From: Lutimaribacter salitolerans
Lineage (GTDB): Bacteria > Pseudomonadota > Alphaproteobacteria > Rhodobacterales > Rhodobacteraceae
DNA length: 64,000 nucleotides
Assembly: GCF_042677865.1 (NCBI RefSeq)
Contig: NZ_JBHUDD010000059.1
Coordinates: forward strand, 124,001-188,000
Direction: 5' to 3'
Below, piece after piece: positions 18,584-27,223 of this stretch. Both the position numbers and the translations under genes were made by a program. Under the pieces are notes generated by a model. It did no database searches and was not told where the DNA came from. It was given only the letters and a program-made list of their open reading frames with translations. Each line of letters begins with the position of its first letter. Position 1 is the stretch's first letter.

Positions 18584-19057
18584 TCAGAAATCGTGGACGC
18601 GCACGTTGCGCAGGATCTTTTGCAGGGTGGCGACGAATGCGCGCTGATCGGCGGCATCAATGCCCGCAAACATCTGACCCACGGCGTCGGCCATATGCGG
18701 CCACATCCGCGCATATGCCGCGCGCCCCGCGTCGGTCAGGAAAATGCGGGTGGCACGACTGTCGTCGGCATCGGTCTCGCGCCGCACCAGCCCGTCCTGC
18801 GCCAGCTTGTCCAATGCGCGCGACAGGGTCGATTGCTCGACCACGGCATACACCGCCAGTTCGCGGATCAGGATGCCGTCATGCACCGACAGAACCGCCA
18901 GCGACCGCATCTGCGGCGTGGTCAGGCCAAGCGCGGCCATTTCCGTGCGCAAGCTGGCATTGTAGCGCCCCATGATGCGGTTCATCAGGTAGGGGGCGAA
19001 TTGCTCAAGCCCCGTTTCATCCAGCCGGGGGGCGGTGGTCGTGTCCTGCGCTTTCAT
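18584..19057 (-). CDS. MarR-family transcriptional regulator of the ior operon
   Basis: DNA-binding repressor of 157 residues, first gene of the ior operon. The winged-helix region runs through LTTPQMRSLAVLSVHDG, the recognition helix EQSTLSRALDKLAQDGL and the wing RRETDADDSRATRIFLT. Start set at the ATG at 19057 because AGGGACAG lies upstream; a longer frame runs back through the promoter palindrome and is rejected. An imperfect 24-bp palindrome at 19094-19117 overlaps its promoter, so autoregulation is likely. The ligand is presumably an aromatic acid, by analogy with other MarR proteins next to aromatic catabolic genes. Confidence 0.88.
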   Translation of the reverse strand: MKAQDTTTAPRLDETGLEQFAPYLMNRIMGRYNASLRTEMAALGLTTPQMRSLAVLSVHDGILIRELAVYAVVEQSTLSRALDKLAQDGLVRRETDADDSRATRIFLTDAGRAAYARMWPHMADAVGQMFAGIDAADQRAFVATLQKILRNVRVHDF

Positions 19058-19083
19058 CTGTCCCTGACCTACTTGTTGGTGCA

Positions 19084-19117
19084 ATCTTACCGGATTTATA
19101 TGCGTTTGCAAATAAAT
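19084..19117 (-). promoter_or_regulatory. Promoter and palindromic operator of the MarR-ior operon
   Basis: On the minus strand, TTGCAA (19106-19111) and TAAGAT (19084-19089) stand 16 bases apart as -35 and -10 boxes. The -35 box lies inside an imperfect 24-bp palindrome, 19094-19117, with arms ATTTATnTGC and GCAnATAAAT around a four-base centre. The overlap is what a repressor site should look like. The region also precedes the divergent mnmH gene. Confidence 0.6.
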
Positions 19118-19173
19118 TGCCGCGCGCTTGCGCCCACTGGTCAAGCCAGGGCCGCTGTGGCATCTGATGCGCC

Positions 19174-20211
19174 ATGCCCGTCACCCTGACATCCCTGCAA
19201 GACCTGACCGATCTGCCGTTTGATGAGATCATCGACGTGCGGTCCCCGGCTGAATTTGCCGAGGATCACGTGCCCGGTGCCATCAACCTGCCCGCGCTGA
19301 ACAATGACGAGCGGGCGGTGGTCGGCACGATGTACACGCAAGACAGCCCGTTCAAGGCGCGCAAGCTGGGCGCGGCGCTGGTGGCGCAGAACGCCGCGCT
19401 GCATTTGCAGGGGCCGTTGGCGGATCGCGACGGGGCGTGGCGGCCGTTGGTCTATTGCTGGCGGGGCGGGCAGCGGTCGGGGTCTTTCACCTCGATCCTG
19501 CAACAGATCGGCTGGCGGGCCGACATTGTGCAGGGTGGCTACAAATCCTACCGGCGGCTGGTCGTTCAGGCGCTTTATGCCGAAACAGTGCCGCATCGTG
19601 TGGCTCTGATCGACGGCGGCACCGGCACAGCCAAGACCCGCGTGCTGGACCTGCTGGCCGAGGCGGGGGCGCAGGTGATCGACCTGGAAGGTCTGGCAAA
19701 TCATCGCGGATCGCTGTTCGGCGGCATGGGCGCGCAGCCATCACAAAAGATGTTCGAATCCCGCATCGCCATGGCGCTGGTGCAGGCCGATCCGGCGCGG
19801 CCGGTTTTTCTGGAGGCCGAAAGCAACAAGGTGGGCGAGTTGCTGATACCCCCGACCCTGTGGAAGGCGATGCAGACCGCCCCGCGCATCACGCTGACCG
19901 CCCCGTTGCAGGCGCGCGCCGCCTATACCGCGCGCGCCTATGCGGATGTGACCCGCGATAGCGCGCGTTTGGCCGACACGCTGGATGCATTGCGACCCTA
20001 TCACAGCGCAAAACAGATCGAGGCATGGCAGGAGATGGCTGCGCAAGGCGCGTTTCAAGCGCTGGCCGCCGATCTGATCGCACTGCATTATGACCCGCGC
20101 TATCAGAAAAAGGCGGCTGCCCGCGCTGGGGACATCGAAGTGCAACTGGATGCGCTGGACGATGACAGCCTGCGGGCAGTGATTCCGCAAATCGTCTCTA
20201 ACACAGGGTGA
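19174..20211 (+). CDS. mnmH: tRNA 2-selenouridine synthase MnmH (SelU)
   Basis: Replaces sulfur by selenium in the wobble 2-thiouridine of certain tRNAs, using selenophosphate. 345 residues. An N-terminal rhodanese domain holds the catalytic Cys95 in YCWRGGQRSGS. A P-loop-like motif DGGTGTAKT follows near residue 147; the usual GK step is altered to AK. The rest, including GSLFGGMG and the ESNKVG segment, matches the family. It converges on selD, which makes its selenium donor, and the two overlap by 14 bases at their 3' ends. Assignment is secure. Confidence 0.95.
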   Translation: MPVTLTSLQDLTDLPFDEIIDVRSPAEFAEDHVPGAINLPALNNDERAVVGTMYTQDSPFKARKLGAALVAQNAALHLQGPLADRDGAWRPLVYCWRGGQRSGSFTSILQQIGWRADIVQGGYKSYRRLVVQALYAETVPHRVALIDGGTGTAKTRVLDLLAEAGAQVIDLEGLANHRGSLFGGMGAQPSQKMFESRIAMALVQADPARPVFLEAESNKVGELLIPPTLWKAMQTAPRITLTAPLQARAAYTARAYADVTRDSARLADTLDALRPYHSAKQIEAWQEMAAQGAFQALAADLIALHYDPRYQKKAAARAGDIEVQLDALDDDSLRAVIPQIVSNTG

Positions 20212-22372
20212 TCTGCGCAGGGCCTTCGCCCAGCGTGCCGATGATCGCGGCGTCATGGCCTTGCGTCAGCAAGTCGGCCAGCATCGCTTGTGCCTGACCG
20301 GCGGGAACGACGGCCAGCAATCCGCCCGCCGTCTGCGGATCGTGCAGCAGTTGCGCGCGCGGGCTGTCAGGGCCGAAGACCGGCGCGGCATCGCGATTGG
20401 GCTGGAACAGGGTCGAATGATGGCCCTGCTCGGCCAGTCCTTCGGCTCCGGCATAAACCGGGATCGCCGCCAGATCGAGTGTCGCAGACACGCCCGATGC
20501 ACGACAGATCGTCATCAGGTGCCCGGCCAGCCCAAAGCCGGTCACATCCGTCATCGCATGCGCGTTGCGCAGGGTGTGCGCCGCATCGCCCTGCGGCTGC
20601 GCCATCCGGTCCAGCATCGCGACCACATGGCGCCCTTTTGCGGCCCGTGCCATGTCAGCGGCCAGGATCACGCCCGTCCCGATCGGCCGCGTCAGGATCA
20701 ACACGTCACCGGGCCGCGCGCCGCTGGTCAGAACAGGCTCTGTTTCGGCCAGACCCGTGACGGTGAACCCGATGGTCAATTCAGCTCCCATGCTGGAATG
20801 TCCGCCTGCAATCGCCGCGCCTGCCGCGCCGAACACGTCGGTTGCCGCCGCCATCACCTCGTCCAGCGTGCGGGCCTGCAAGGCGGGTGACATGCGGGGC
20901 AGGATGATCTGCGCCAATGCCACTTGCGGGCGCGCGCCCATCGCCCAGATGTCGCCCAAGGCATGCACCGCCGCGATGCGCGCCATCAGGTAGGGGTCAT
21001 CGACAAAGCCGCGCAGGTGGTCGGTGGTGATCACCTGCCGCTGTCCGCCGATGTCCAGGACCGCGGCATCATCCCCCGCCCCGGTCAGCAGATCTGGCCG
21101 GGCAAGGGGTTTCAGCCGTGACAGAGACTGCTGCAGCACATCGCTGCCCACCTTGGCCCCGCAGCCGCCACACAGCGGCTTGTCGTCCAGCATCTGCGTC
21201 ACGCCCTGTGCCATCACCGCCGGGCGGTCAGGGGCGGGCATGTCGGGCAACTCTTCAAGGCTGCGCATGAACTTTGTGTCGATCCGGTTTTTCAAGCGCC
21301 ACAGCAGCTTGCCGGATACCGCGAGCCCCAGCTTTTCGGCCAGCGCCACCTTGCCGCCCAGCGAGATCAGCTTGAGGTAGTCACGCTGCGGTTTGAAGGT
21401 GCGCAAAGGCGCGCCTGCGGCCGCAGCGCGCAGGTTGTCGAACAGCACGGGCGCTGCGCGCACGGCAAAGACGCCCGCCTTGGGCCGGGGATGCGCGGCC
21501 ATATGGGCGCAGTCGCCACAGGCAAACAGCGCGGGATCGTCCTGCACCTGCAATGTGTCACTGATATTGATGAATCCGTCGGTCAGCGGCAAATCTGTCA
21601 TGGCCAGCCAGCCATGCGGATAGGCCCCCGCCGCACCCACAACCAACGCCGCCTGCACCGAACTGCCACCCTCAAGCACGACGCCCTGCGACGTCACCTC
21701 CTGCGCACGGGTGTTGGTCAGAAAGGTCACGCCCTGATCCGCCATCGCCCGGGTCAGCCTTCGCCCGGTCGCCGGGGGCACGCCGCCAATACCCTCCGAC
21801 CCTTCGATCACCGTGATCTGTGGCGTGGCCCCGTCGGCACGCAGGGCATGGGCCATCGCCATCGACAGTTCCACCCCGGCCACGCCGCCGCCGATCACAG
21901 CCACGCTTGGCGGGGCCTGCCCGGCGGCCACCTGTGCGCGGAACTGCTGCCAGCGCTCGGAATAGGCGTCCAGCGGCTTGGCCCCGACGGCGTGCTTGGC
22001 AAAACCGGGCAGGCGCTCCATCTGCGCGGTGATGCCGATATCAAAGGATGCAAGGTCATAGGCCACGGGCGGGCGCGCATTCAGGTGAATCAGACCCTGT
22101 TTCCGGTCAATCCCAACAGCATGATCCACGATCATCCGCGCCCCGGCAAAGCGGCACAGGCGGATCAGGTCGATGTCCAACTCGTCCCGCGTGTAGTGTC
22201 CGGCGATATGGCCGGGCAGCATGCCGGAATAGGGCGCGGTCGGGCCAGGGTTTATCAGCGTCAGCCGCGCGCCGGGCAGCGGGGCCATGCCCCATTTGCG
22301 CAACACCAGCGCATGAGTATGACCACCACCGATCAGAACGATGTCGCGGGTCAGGGGCAGGGGGGCATGCAT
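20198..22372 (-). CDS. selD: Fused pyridine-nucleotide-disulfide-type flavoprotein and selenide,water dikinase
   Basis: Makes selenophosphate from selenide and ATP. The 724-residue protein has two parts. Residues 1 to ~375 are an NADH-dehydrogenase-like flavoprotein with dinucleotide-binding motifs IVLIGGGHTHALVL and VAVIGGGVAGVELS, and an FAD motif ALFACGDCAHM. Residues ~395-724 are SelD, with catalytic Cys404 and Lys407 in CGGCGAKVG and the ATP-binding stretches TGAGDDAAVLD and DVTGFGLAGHL. Such fusions are known in marine bacteria; the flavin part may reduce selenium compounds for the kinase, which is inference. No selenocysteine machinery (selA, selB, selC) is seen here, so tRNA modification may be its main use. 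Probably downstream of the matB-like gene on the same strand. Confidence 0.94.
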   Translation of the reverse strand: MHAPLPLTRDIVLIGGGHTHALVLRKWGMAPLPGARLTLINPGPTAPYSGMLPGHIAGHYTRDELDIDLIRLCRFAGARMIVDHAVGIDRKQGLIHLNARPPVAYDLASFDIGITAQMERLPGFAKHAVGAKPLDAYSERWQQFRAQVAAGQAPPSVAVIGGGVAGVELSMAMAHALRADGATPQITVIEGSEGIGGVPPATGRRLTRAMADQGVTFLTNTRAQEVTSQGVVLEGGSSVQAALVVGAAGAYPHGWLAMTDLPLTDGFINISDTLQVQDDPALFACGDCAHMAAHPRPKAGVFAVRAAPVLFDNLRAAAAGAPLRTFKPQRDYLKLISLGGKVALAEKLGLAVSGKLLWRLKNRIDTKFMRSLEELPDMPAPDRPAVMAQGVTQMLDDKPLCGGCGAKVGSDVLQQSLSRLKPLARPDLLTGAGDDAAVLDIGGQRQVITTDHLRGFVDDPYLMARIAAVHALGDIWAMGARPQVALAQIILPRMSPALQARTLDEVMAAATDVFGAAGAAIAGGHSSMGAELTIGFTVTGLAETEPVLTSGARPGDVLILTRPIGTGVILAADMARAAKGRHVVAMLDRMAQPQGDAAHTLRNAHAMTDVTGFGLAGHLMTICRASGVSATLDLAAIPVYAGAEGLAEQGHHSTLFQPNRDAAPVFGPDSPRAQLLHDPQTAGGLLAVVPAGQAQAMLADLLTQGHDAAIIGTLGEGPAQITLC

Positions 22373-22474
22373 GGGCGGACCTTTGGCTTGGATGCTTGGG
22401 GTCTGTCATGCCAGTACCCGCCCCCGCAAGGCGCCGCGATGTCACAAGCGCGGCATGGGGCTGGCGCTCAGGCT

Positions 22475-23989
22475 CTAACCCTTGGCAAAAAGCCCCTGGT
22501 ACTCGTCGCGCAGCACGTTTTTCTGCACCTTGCCCATGGTGTTGCGCGGCAGCGCGTCGACCACCAGCAGCTTGCGGGGGTGCTTGAACCGCGCAAGGCT
22601 GTCGCCAAGGCTGGCCATGATCGCATCCGTGTCCGGCGTCTCGCCCGAACGGCGGACCAGAATGCCAACCGGGCTTTCGCCGAAATCCGGATGCGGCACG
22701 CCGATCACTGCGGATTCCTGCACGCCGGGGGCCTGATCCAGCACCAGTTCGACTTCCTTGGGATAGATGTTGTAGCCGCCGGAAATGATCAGATCCTTGC
22801 CGCGTCCGACGATGGTGACATAGCCATCGGCATCAATCAGACCCAGATCGCCGGTGATGAAAAAGGCGTTGTCGCGCAGTTCCTCGGCGGTCTTTTCGGG
22901 CATCTGCCAGTAACCCTTGAACACGTTGGGGCCGCGCACCTCGATCGTGCCGATCTCGCCTTGCGGCAGCTCTGTGCCCTGATTGTCGCAGACGCGCAGG
23001 TCGATGCCCGGCAGGGCAAAGCCCACGGTGCCCGCCCGGCGTTCCCCGTCATAGGGGTTCGAGGTGTTCATGTTGGTCTCTGTCATGCCATAGCGTTCAA
23101 GAATGCGGTGGCCGGTGCGGCCCTCGAACTCGCGATGCGTTTCGGCCAGCAGAGGGGCCGAGCCGGAAATGAACAGCCGCATGTTGCGCGCATGATCGGC
23201 GGTGAAATCATCGCGCTCCAGCAGGCGGGTGTAGAATGTTGGCACCCCCATCATCGTGGTGGCGCGGGGCATGTCGCGGATGATCGCCTGCACGTCGAAA
23301 CCGGGGTAGAACACCATCTGCGCGCCGGACAGCAGGCAGATGTTGGTCGCCACGAACAGCCCGTGGGTGTGAAAGATCGGCAGCGCGTGCAGCAGCACGT
23401 CGTCAGAGGTAAAGCGCCAGACATCCGTCAGGACCTGCGCGTTGGATAGCAGGTTGCCCTGAGTCAGCATCGCGCCCTTGGAGCGCCCGGTGGTGCCCGA
23501 GGTATACAAAAAAGCGGCCAGATCGTTGTTTTCCCGTTCAACAGTGTCGAACTGATCGGGATTTCCCGCCACCATCTCGGCAAAGCTGCCCGTGCCATCG
23601 GCGTTCAGGGTTTCCTGACGCGCGCCTGAATTGGCGGACACAGGGGCGAGCCCATCGGCGTTCTTTCCATCGCACAGGAAAAGTTTTGCACCGCTGTTTT
23701 CCTGGAAATACGCCACCTCGGCCGGGGTGTAGGCGGTATTGAGCGGCAGAAAGATCACCCCGGTCTGCGCGCATGCGGCATAGACCGCCAGCGCCTGCGG
23801 GGATTTGGCGATCTGCACCGCCAGCCGGTCGCCCGCTTTCAGACCACAATGCACGATCTGATGCGCATATTGCGCAGCCATGCGCAAAAAGGCGTCATGG
23901 GTGAGCGTGCTGCCGTCCGGCAGATGCAGGAACACCGTGTCCTGCCCCGCGTGACGGCCAAAAAGTGTGTCGTAAAGCGGATTGCCCAT
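22475..23989 (-). CDS. Acyl-CoA synthetase, malonyl-CoA synthetase-like (MatB)
   Basis: AMP-forming ligase of 504 residues that would activate malonate or methylmalonate with CoA and ATP. Adenylate motif FLYTSGTTGRSKGAMLT near residue 160, A5 motif ERYGMTETNM, A7 FITGDLGLIDADGYV, hinge VGRGKDLIISGGYNIYP, and the C-terminal catalytic lysine in NTMGKVQKN. The region RYGMTETNMNTSNPYDGERR matches MatB rather than fatty-acid ligases. Start at 23989 is preceded by GGGGGACCAG; an upstream in-frame extension has no leader features. No malonyl-CoA decarboxylase is adjacent. Class secure, substrate likely. Confidence 0.87.
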   Translation of the reverse strand: MGNPLYDTLFGRHAGQDTVFLHLPDGSTLTHDAFLRMAAQYAHQIVHCGLKAGDRLAVQIAKSPQALAVYAACAQTGVIFLPLNTAYTPAEVAYFQENSGAKLFLCDGKNADGLAPVSANSGARQETLNADGTGSFAEMVAGNPDQFDTVERENNDLAAFLYTSGTTGRSKGAMLTQGNLLSNAQVLTDVWRFTSDDVLLHALPIFHTHGLFVATNICLLSGAQMVFYPGFDVQAIIRDMPRATTMMGVPTFYTRLLERDDFTADHARNMRLFISGSAPLLAETHREFEGRTGHRILERYGMTETNMNTSNPYDGERRAGTVGFALPGIDLRVCDNQGTELPQGEIGTIEVRGPNVFKGYWQMPEKTAEELRDNAFFITGDLGLIDADGYVTIVGRGKDLIISGGYNIYPKEVELVLDQAPGVQESAVIGVPHPDFGESPVGILVRRSGETPDTDAIMASLGDSLARFKHPRKLLVVDALPRNTMGKVQKNVLRDEYQGLFAKG

Positions 23990-24072
23990 CTGGTCCCCCC
24001 CAAGCGTTTGATGTTTAGTGCCACAGGGGCGCAGGCTGGTCCAGCGGTGCGACCCGGGCAAGGAAATCCGCA

Positions 24073-24996
24073 ATGCAGCCGATCAAGGGCATATTCTTCA
24101 AACTGGCGTCCGTGACGCTGTTCATCACCATGGCCTCGCTGATCAAGGCCACGGCGGATCACGTGCCACCGGGGCAGGCGGTTTTTTTCCGGTCGTTTTT
24201 TGCCATCCCGGTGATCTTTGTCTGGCTGGCGATGCGGGGCGACCTGCGCACGGGGCTGAGGGTGACATCAAGGCTGGCGCATTTCTGGCGCGGCTTCGTG
24301 GGCACGATGGCGATGGGGCTGATGTTTGCCGGGCTGGGCCTGTTGCCCCTGCCCGAGGTGACGGCCATCGGCTACGCCGCGCCGCTTTTGACGGTGGTGT
24401 TTGCCGCGATGTTCCTGAACGAAGAGGTGCGCGCCTTTCGTCTGGCCGCTGTCGGGCTGGGTCTGGCGGGGGTGCTGATCGTGCTTAGCCCGCGCATGAC
24501 GGTGTTTTCCGGCGAAGAGGTGGCGCGGGCCGAGGCGCTGGGCGCGATGCTGGTGCTGATGGGCGCGGTCTGTGCCGCACTGGCGCAGATCTATGTGCGC
24601 AAGCTGGTCCAGACCGAGCAGACATCGGCCATCGTGTTCTATTTCTCGCTGACGTCCACGGTTCTGTCGTTGCTGACCCTGCCCTTTGGCTGGGTCGTCC
24701 CCACGGGGACCGAGGCGGTCTTGCTGGTGCTGGCCGGTCTGCTGGGCGGGATGGGGCAGATTTTCCTGACTTCGGCCTATCGCTATGCCGATGCCAGCGT
24801 GGTGGCACCGTTCGACTATGCCTCGATGCTTATGGCGATCGCGATCGGGTATTTCGTATTCTCCGAGGTGCCGAATGTGCAGATGCTGATCGGGGCGGGT
24901 CTGGTGATCCTGGCCGGGGTGACGATCATCTGGCGCGAGCATGCGCTGGGGCTGAAGCGCGAAAAGGCGCGGCAGGGGATGACCCCACAGGGGTAG
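24073..24996 (+). CDS. DMT-superfamily transporter (EamA domains)
   Basis: Inner-membrane protein of 307 residues with ten predicted membrane segments in two EamA repeats, the first about residues 5-140 (FFKLASVTLFITMASLIKA), the second about 155-290 (LGAMLVLMGAVCAALAQIYV). Members export amino acids, metabolites or drugs; nothing here fixes the substrate. It is divergent from the matB-like gene with an 83-bp gap, and ends in a dispersed repeat with a terminator hairpin. A typical length for the family. Confidence 0.9.
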   Translation: MQPIKGIFFKLASVTLFITMASLIKATADHVPPGQAVFFRSFFAIPVIFVWLAMRGDLRTGLRVTSRLAHFWRGFVGTMAMGLMFAGLGLLPLPEVTAIGYAAPLLTVVFAAMFLNEEVRAFRLAAVGLGLAGVLIVLSPRMTVFSGEEVARAEALGAMLVLMGAVCAALAQIYVRKLVQTEQTSAIVFYFSLTSTVLSLLTLPFGWVVPTGTEAVLLVLAGLLGGMGQIFLTSAYRYADASVVAPFDYASMLMAIAIGYFVFSEVPNVQMLIGAGLVILAGVTIIWREHALGLKREKARQGMTPQG

Positions 24997-24998
24997 GC

Positions 24999-25054
24999 GG
25001 GGGGCGCTGCCCCCGTCCGCGCCTGCGCGCGGACTCCCCCGGAGTTTTCGGGCA
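24999..25054 (+). repeat. Dispersed intergenic repeat, copy 2, acting as terminator
   Basis: Three hairpins in a row: GGGGGC-GCT-GCCCCC, then GTCCGCG-CCTGCG-CGCGGAC (25015-25034), then CTCC-CCC-GGAG followed by TTTT, and a tail GGCAAGATGAAGG. The last is a good intrinsic terminator for the DMT gene. The same modules recur at 9131-9187 (minus) and, in part, at 45597-45625. Confidence 0.75.
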
Positions 25055-25063
25055 AGATGAAGG

Positions 25064-26404
25064 TCAGGACAGGCGGTCGCGGATACCGGCCATCGCGTAG
25101 ATTGCGGGCATGAGCGCGCGCCGGAACCGGCCCAGCGGAAAGCGTGTGGCGGGGGCCTGCATGAGCGTCGGATAACGCCGGTCCGGTGCGCGCCCCAGCG
25201 CCAGATCGGCCAGCAACGCGCCGGTGTAGCTGCCCATGGCGACGCCGTTGCCATGATAGGCAAACCCGGCAAAGGCACCCGGCATGCCCGGGATCGGACC
25301 GCAATAGGGCACCAGCCCGGCGGACAGGCAGACCATGCCCGACCAGTTGTGCGGGGTTTCGACGTGGTGCCACGCCGGGAACATCGCGTCGAAATGCGCG
25401 CGAGTGGTGCGGATCGCAGCTCGGTCGGCAGCGGGCGACGAGGTCAACCCGCCGCGCCTGCCAAACAGAAAACGATTGTCGGGCATCAGCCGAAAGTAAT
25501 GCAACAAGAAGCGCGAGTCGAAGGCCATCTGCGCGCTGGTCCAGCCGGCGGCCTGTTTCTCGGTCTCGGTCAGCGGGCGAGTGACCAGCACGTTGGATTG
25601 CGCGGGCATGTAGCGCGCGGCCATCCAGGGCGGCACATCCTCGGAACTGTAGCCATTGGTGGCCAGGATCAGGCGACGGGCGGTGATGCGGCCCTGCGGC
25701 AGAGTCAGTTGGTGATGATCGCCATTGCGGGCGATGCCGGTGACCGGGCTTTGGCCGTGGATGCGCGCGCCTGCGTTCCCTGCTGCGCGCAGCAGGCCAG
25801 CCAGGTACTTGCGCGGGTTCAGGGCAAAACCGATGGGCACGGTCACCCCGCCGTGAAACGGGCCGGACAGGCCCAGCCGGTCCAGATCGGCGGCGTCATG
25901 CAGGGTCGGGGTGACGCCGTAGTCGCGGGTTGCGTCACCGGCATGGGCGGCCATGGCGCGCATTGCGGCGGGGGAATGGGCCAGCAGGGTTTCGCCCTGC
26001 GAATGGGTGTCGGCGTCGATCCCGTGACGGTCCAGCAGGTCGGCGACCAGTGCTATGGCATCCGCCTCGGTCCGGCGCCAGTCGGCGCGGGCGGGTTCGC
26101 CATGCTGGTGGCGGATCATCGCGTCATCGGCCTTGGCCCCGCCCAGGCAGCAGAACCCGCCATTGCGCCCCGAGGCCCCCCAGCCGGGGTGCTGCGCATC
26201 GACCACCACCACATCGGCCCCTGCCTGCGCCAGATGCAGCGCGGCTGACAGGCCTGTGAACCCGGCCCCGATCACCGTCACATCGGCGCGGATGTCGCCC
26301 GTTACAGGGGCACGCGACAACGCCGCATCGGGCACGGTGGTGGCCCAGTAATTGCCCTTCACCGGGTCGGGACCATAGGCATGAGGGCCAAAGATGTGTT
26401 TCAT
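25064..26404 (-). CDS. FAD-dependent amine oxidoreductase (DAO family, PuuB-like)
   Basis: Flavoenzyme of 446 residues of the DAO family, predicted to oxidise an amine such as gamma-glutamylputrescine. The N-terminal FAD motif is DVTVIGAGFTGLSAALHLAQ near residue 42, followed by GASGRNGGFCC, and the C-terminal FAD-contact region reads FAGFAYHGNGVAMG. No signal peptide. It overlaps the permease gene upstream by four bases (ATGA), placing it as the last gene of a PotFGHI-type operon, so the imported amine is likely its substrate. PuuA, PuuC and PuuD partners are not in the window; the aminotransferase at 31363 offers a parallel route. Confidence 0.88.
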   Translation of the reverse strand: MKHIFGPHAYGPDPVKGNYWATTVPDAALSRAPVTGDIRADVTVIGAGFTGLSAALHLAQAGADVVVVDAQHPGWGASGRNGGFCCLGGAKADDAMIRHQHGEPARADWRRTEADAIALVADLLDRHGIDADTHSQGETLLAHSPAAMRAMAAHAGDATRDYGVTPTLHDAADLDRLGLSGPFHGGVTVPIGFALNPRKYLAGLLRAAGNAGARIHGQSPVTGIARNGDHHQLTLPQGRITARRLILATNGYSSEDVPPWMAARYMPAQSNVLVTRPLTETEKQAAGWTSAQMAFDSRFLLHYFRLMPDNRFLFGRRGGLTSSPAADRAAIRTTRAHFDAMFPAWHHVETPHNWSGMVCLSAGLVPYCGPIPGMPGAFAGFAYHGNGVAMGSYTGALLADLALGRAPDRRYPTLMQAPATRFPLGRFRRALMPAIYAMAGIRDRLS

Positions 26405-27219
26405 GCGGTGCGGGCGGCGGCCTGTTCGTCGCGTTGTTGCGCCAGCGAGGCGCGCTTCGAGATCAGCGAGGCGGCGATCACCCCGACCGTGACGATGGCG
26501 ATCATGATGGTGGACAGCGCGTTGATTTCAGGCGACACGCCCAGCCGCACCGCCGAGAATATCTTGATCGGCAGGGTGGTGGCCGATGGCCCGGCGGTAA
26601 AGGAGGCTATCACCAGATCATCCAGCGACAGCGTGAACGCCAACAGCCAGCCCGAGATGACCGCAGGCGCGATGATCGGCAGGGTGACAAGGCGGAAACT
26701 GTCAAAGGGTGTGCAGCCCAGATCCAGTGCGGCCTCTTCCAGCGACTTGTCGAAACTGACCAGCCGCGAGGAGACGACGACCGAGACAAAGCACATCGAG
26801 AACGTCGTATGCGCCAGGATGATGGTGAAGATCCCCCGGTCCAGACCGATGCCGATGAACAGAAGCAGCAGCGACAGGCCGGTGATCACCTCTGGCATCA
26901 CCAGCGGCGCATAGATCATGCCGGAAAACAGCGTGCGCCCATAGAACCGCCCGGCGCGCACCAGAACGATGGCCGCCATCGTGCCCAGGACCGTGGCGAT
27001 GGTCGAGGACGCGACCGCCACCTGCACCGTGACCCAGGCGGCATCGAGAAAGGCGTCGTTCTGGAACAGCTCGCCATACCAGCGGGTGCTGAACCCGGCC
27101 CAGACCGTGACAAGCTTGGATGCATTGAAGCTGTAGATCACGAGAATGATCATCGGCAGGTACAGAAAGGCAAAACCCAAGGTCAGGGCGGTCGCGTTGA
27201 ACCATGTGAAACGCCGCAT
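26401..27219 (-). CDS. ABC transporter permease, PotI/PotC-like
   Basis: Membrane subunit of 272 residues. The first membrane segment reads TALTLGFAFLYLPMIILVIYSF, a family signature, and the EAA loop is LEEAALDLGCTPFDSFRLV near residue 170. The C-terminal region SLDDLVIASFTAGPSATTLP is also typical of PotC/PotI. Gap to the preceding permease is four bases; its last four bases overlap the oxidoreductase start. Part of the second polyamine-type importer. Confidence 0.93.
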   Translation of the reverse strand: MRRFTWFNATALTLGFAFLYLPMIILVIYSFNASKLVTVWAGFSTRWYGELFQNDAFLDAAWVTVQVAVASSTIATVLGTMAAIVLVRAGRFYGRTLFSGMIYAPLVMPEVITGLSLLLLFIGIGLDRGIFTIILAHTTFSMCFVSVVVSSRLVSFDKSLEEAALDLGCTPFDSFRLVTLPIIAPAVISGWLLAFTLSLDDLVIASFTAGPSATTLPIKIFSAVRLGVSPEINALSTIMIAIVTVGVIAASLISKRASLAQQRDEQAAARTA

Positions 27220-27223
27220 GGCC

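Noticed and set aside
20198..22372. Selenocysteine codon in selD
   Set aside because: The catalytic position is an ordinary cysteine codon; the frame has no internal TGA.
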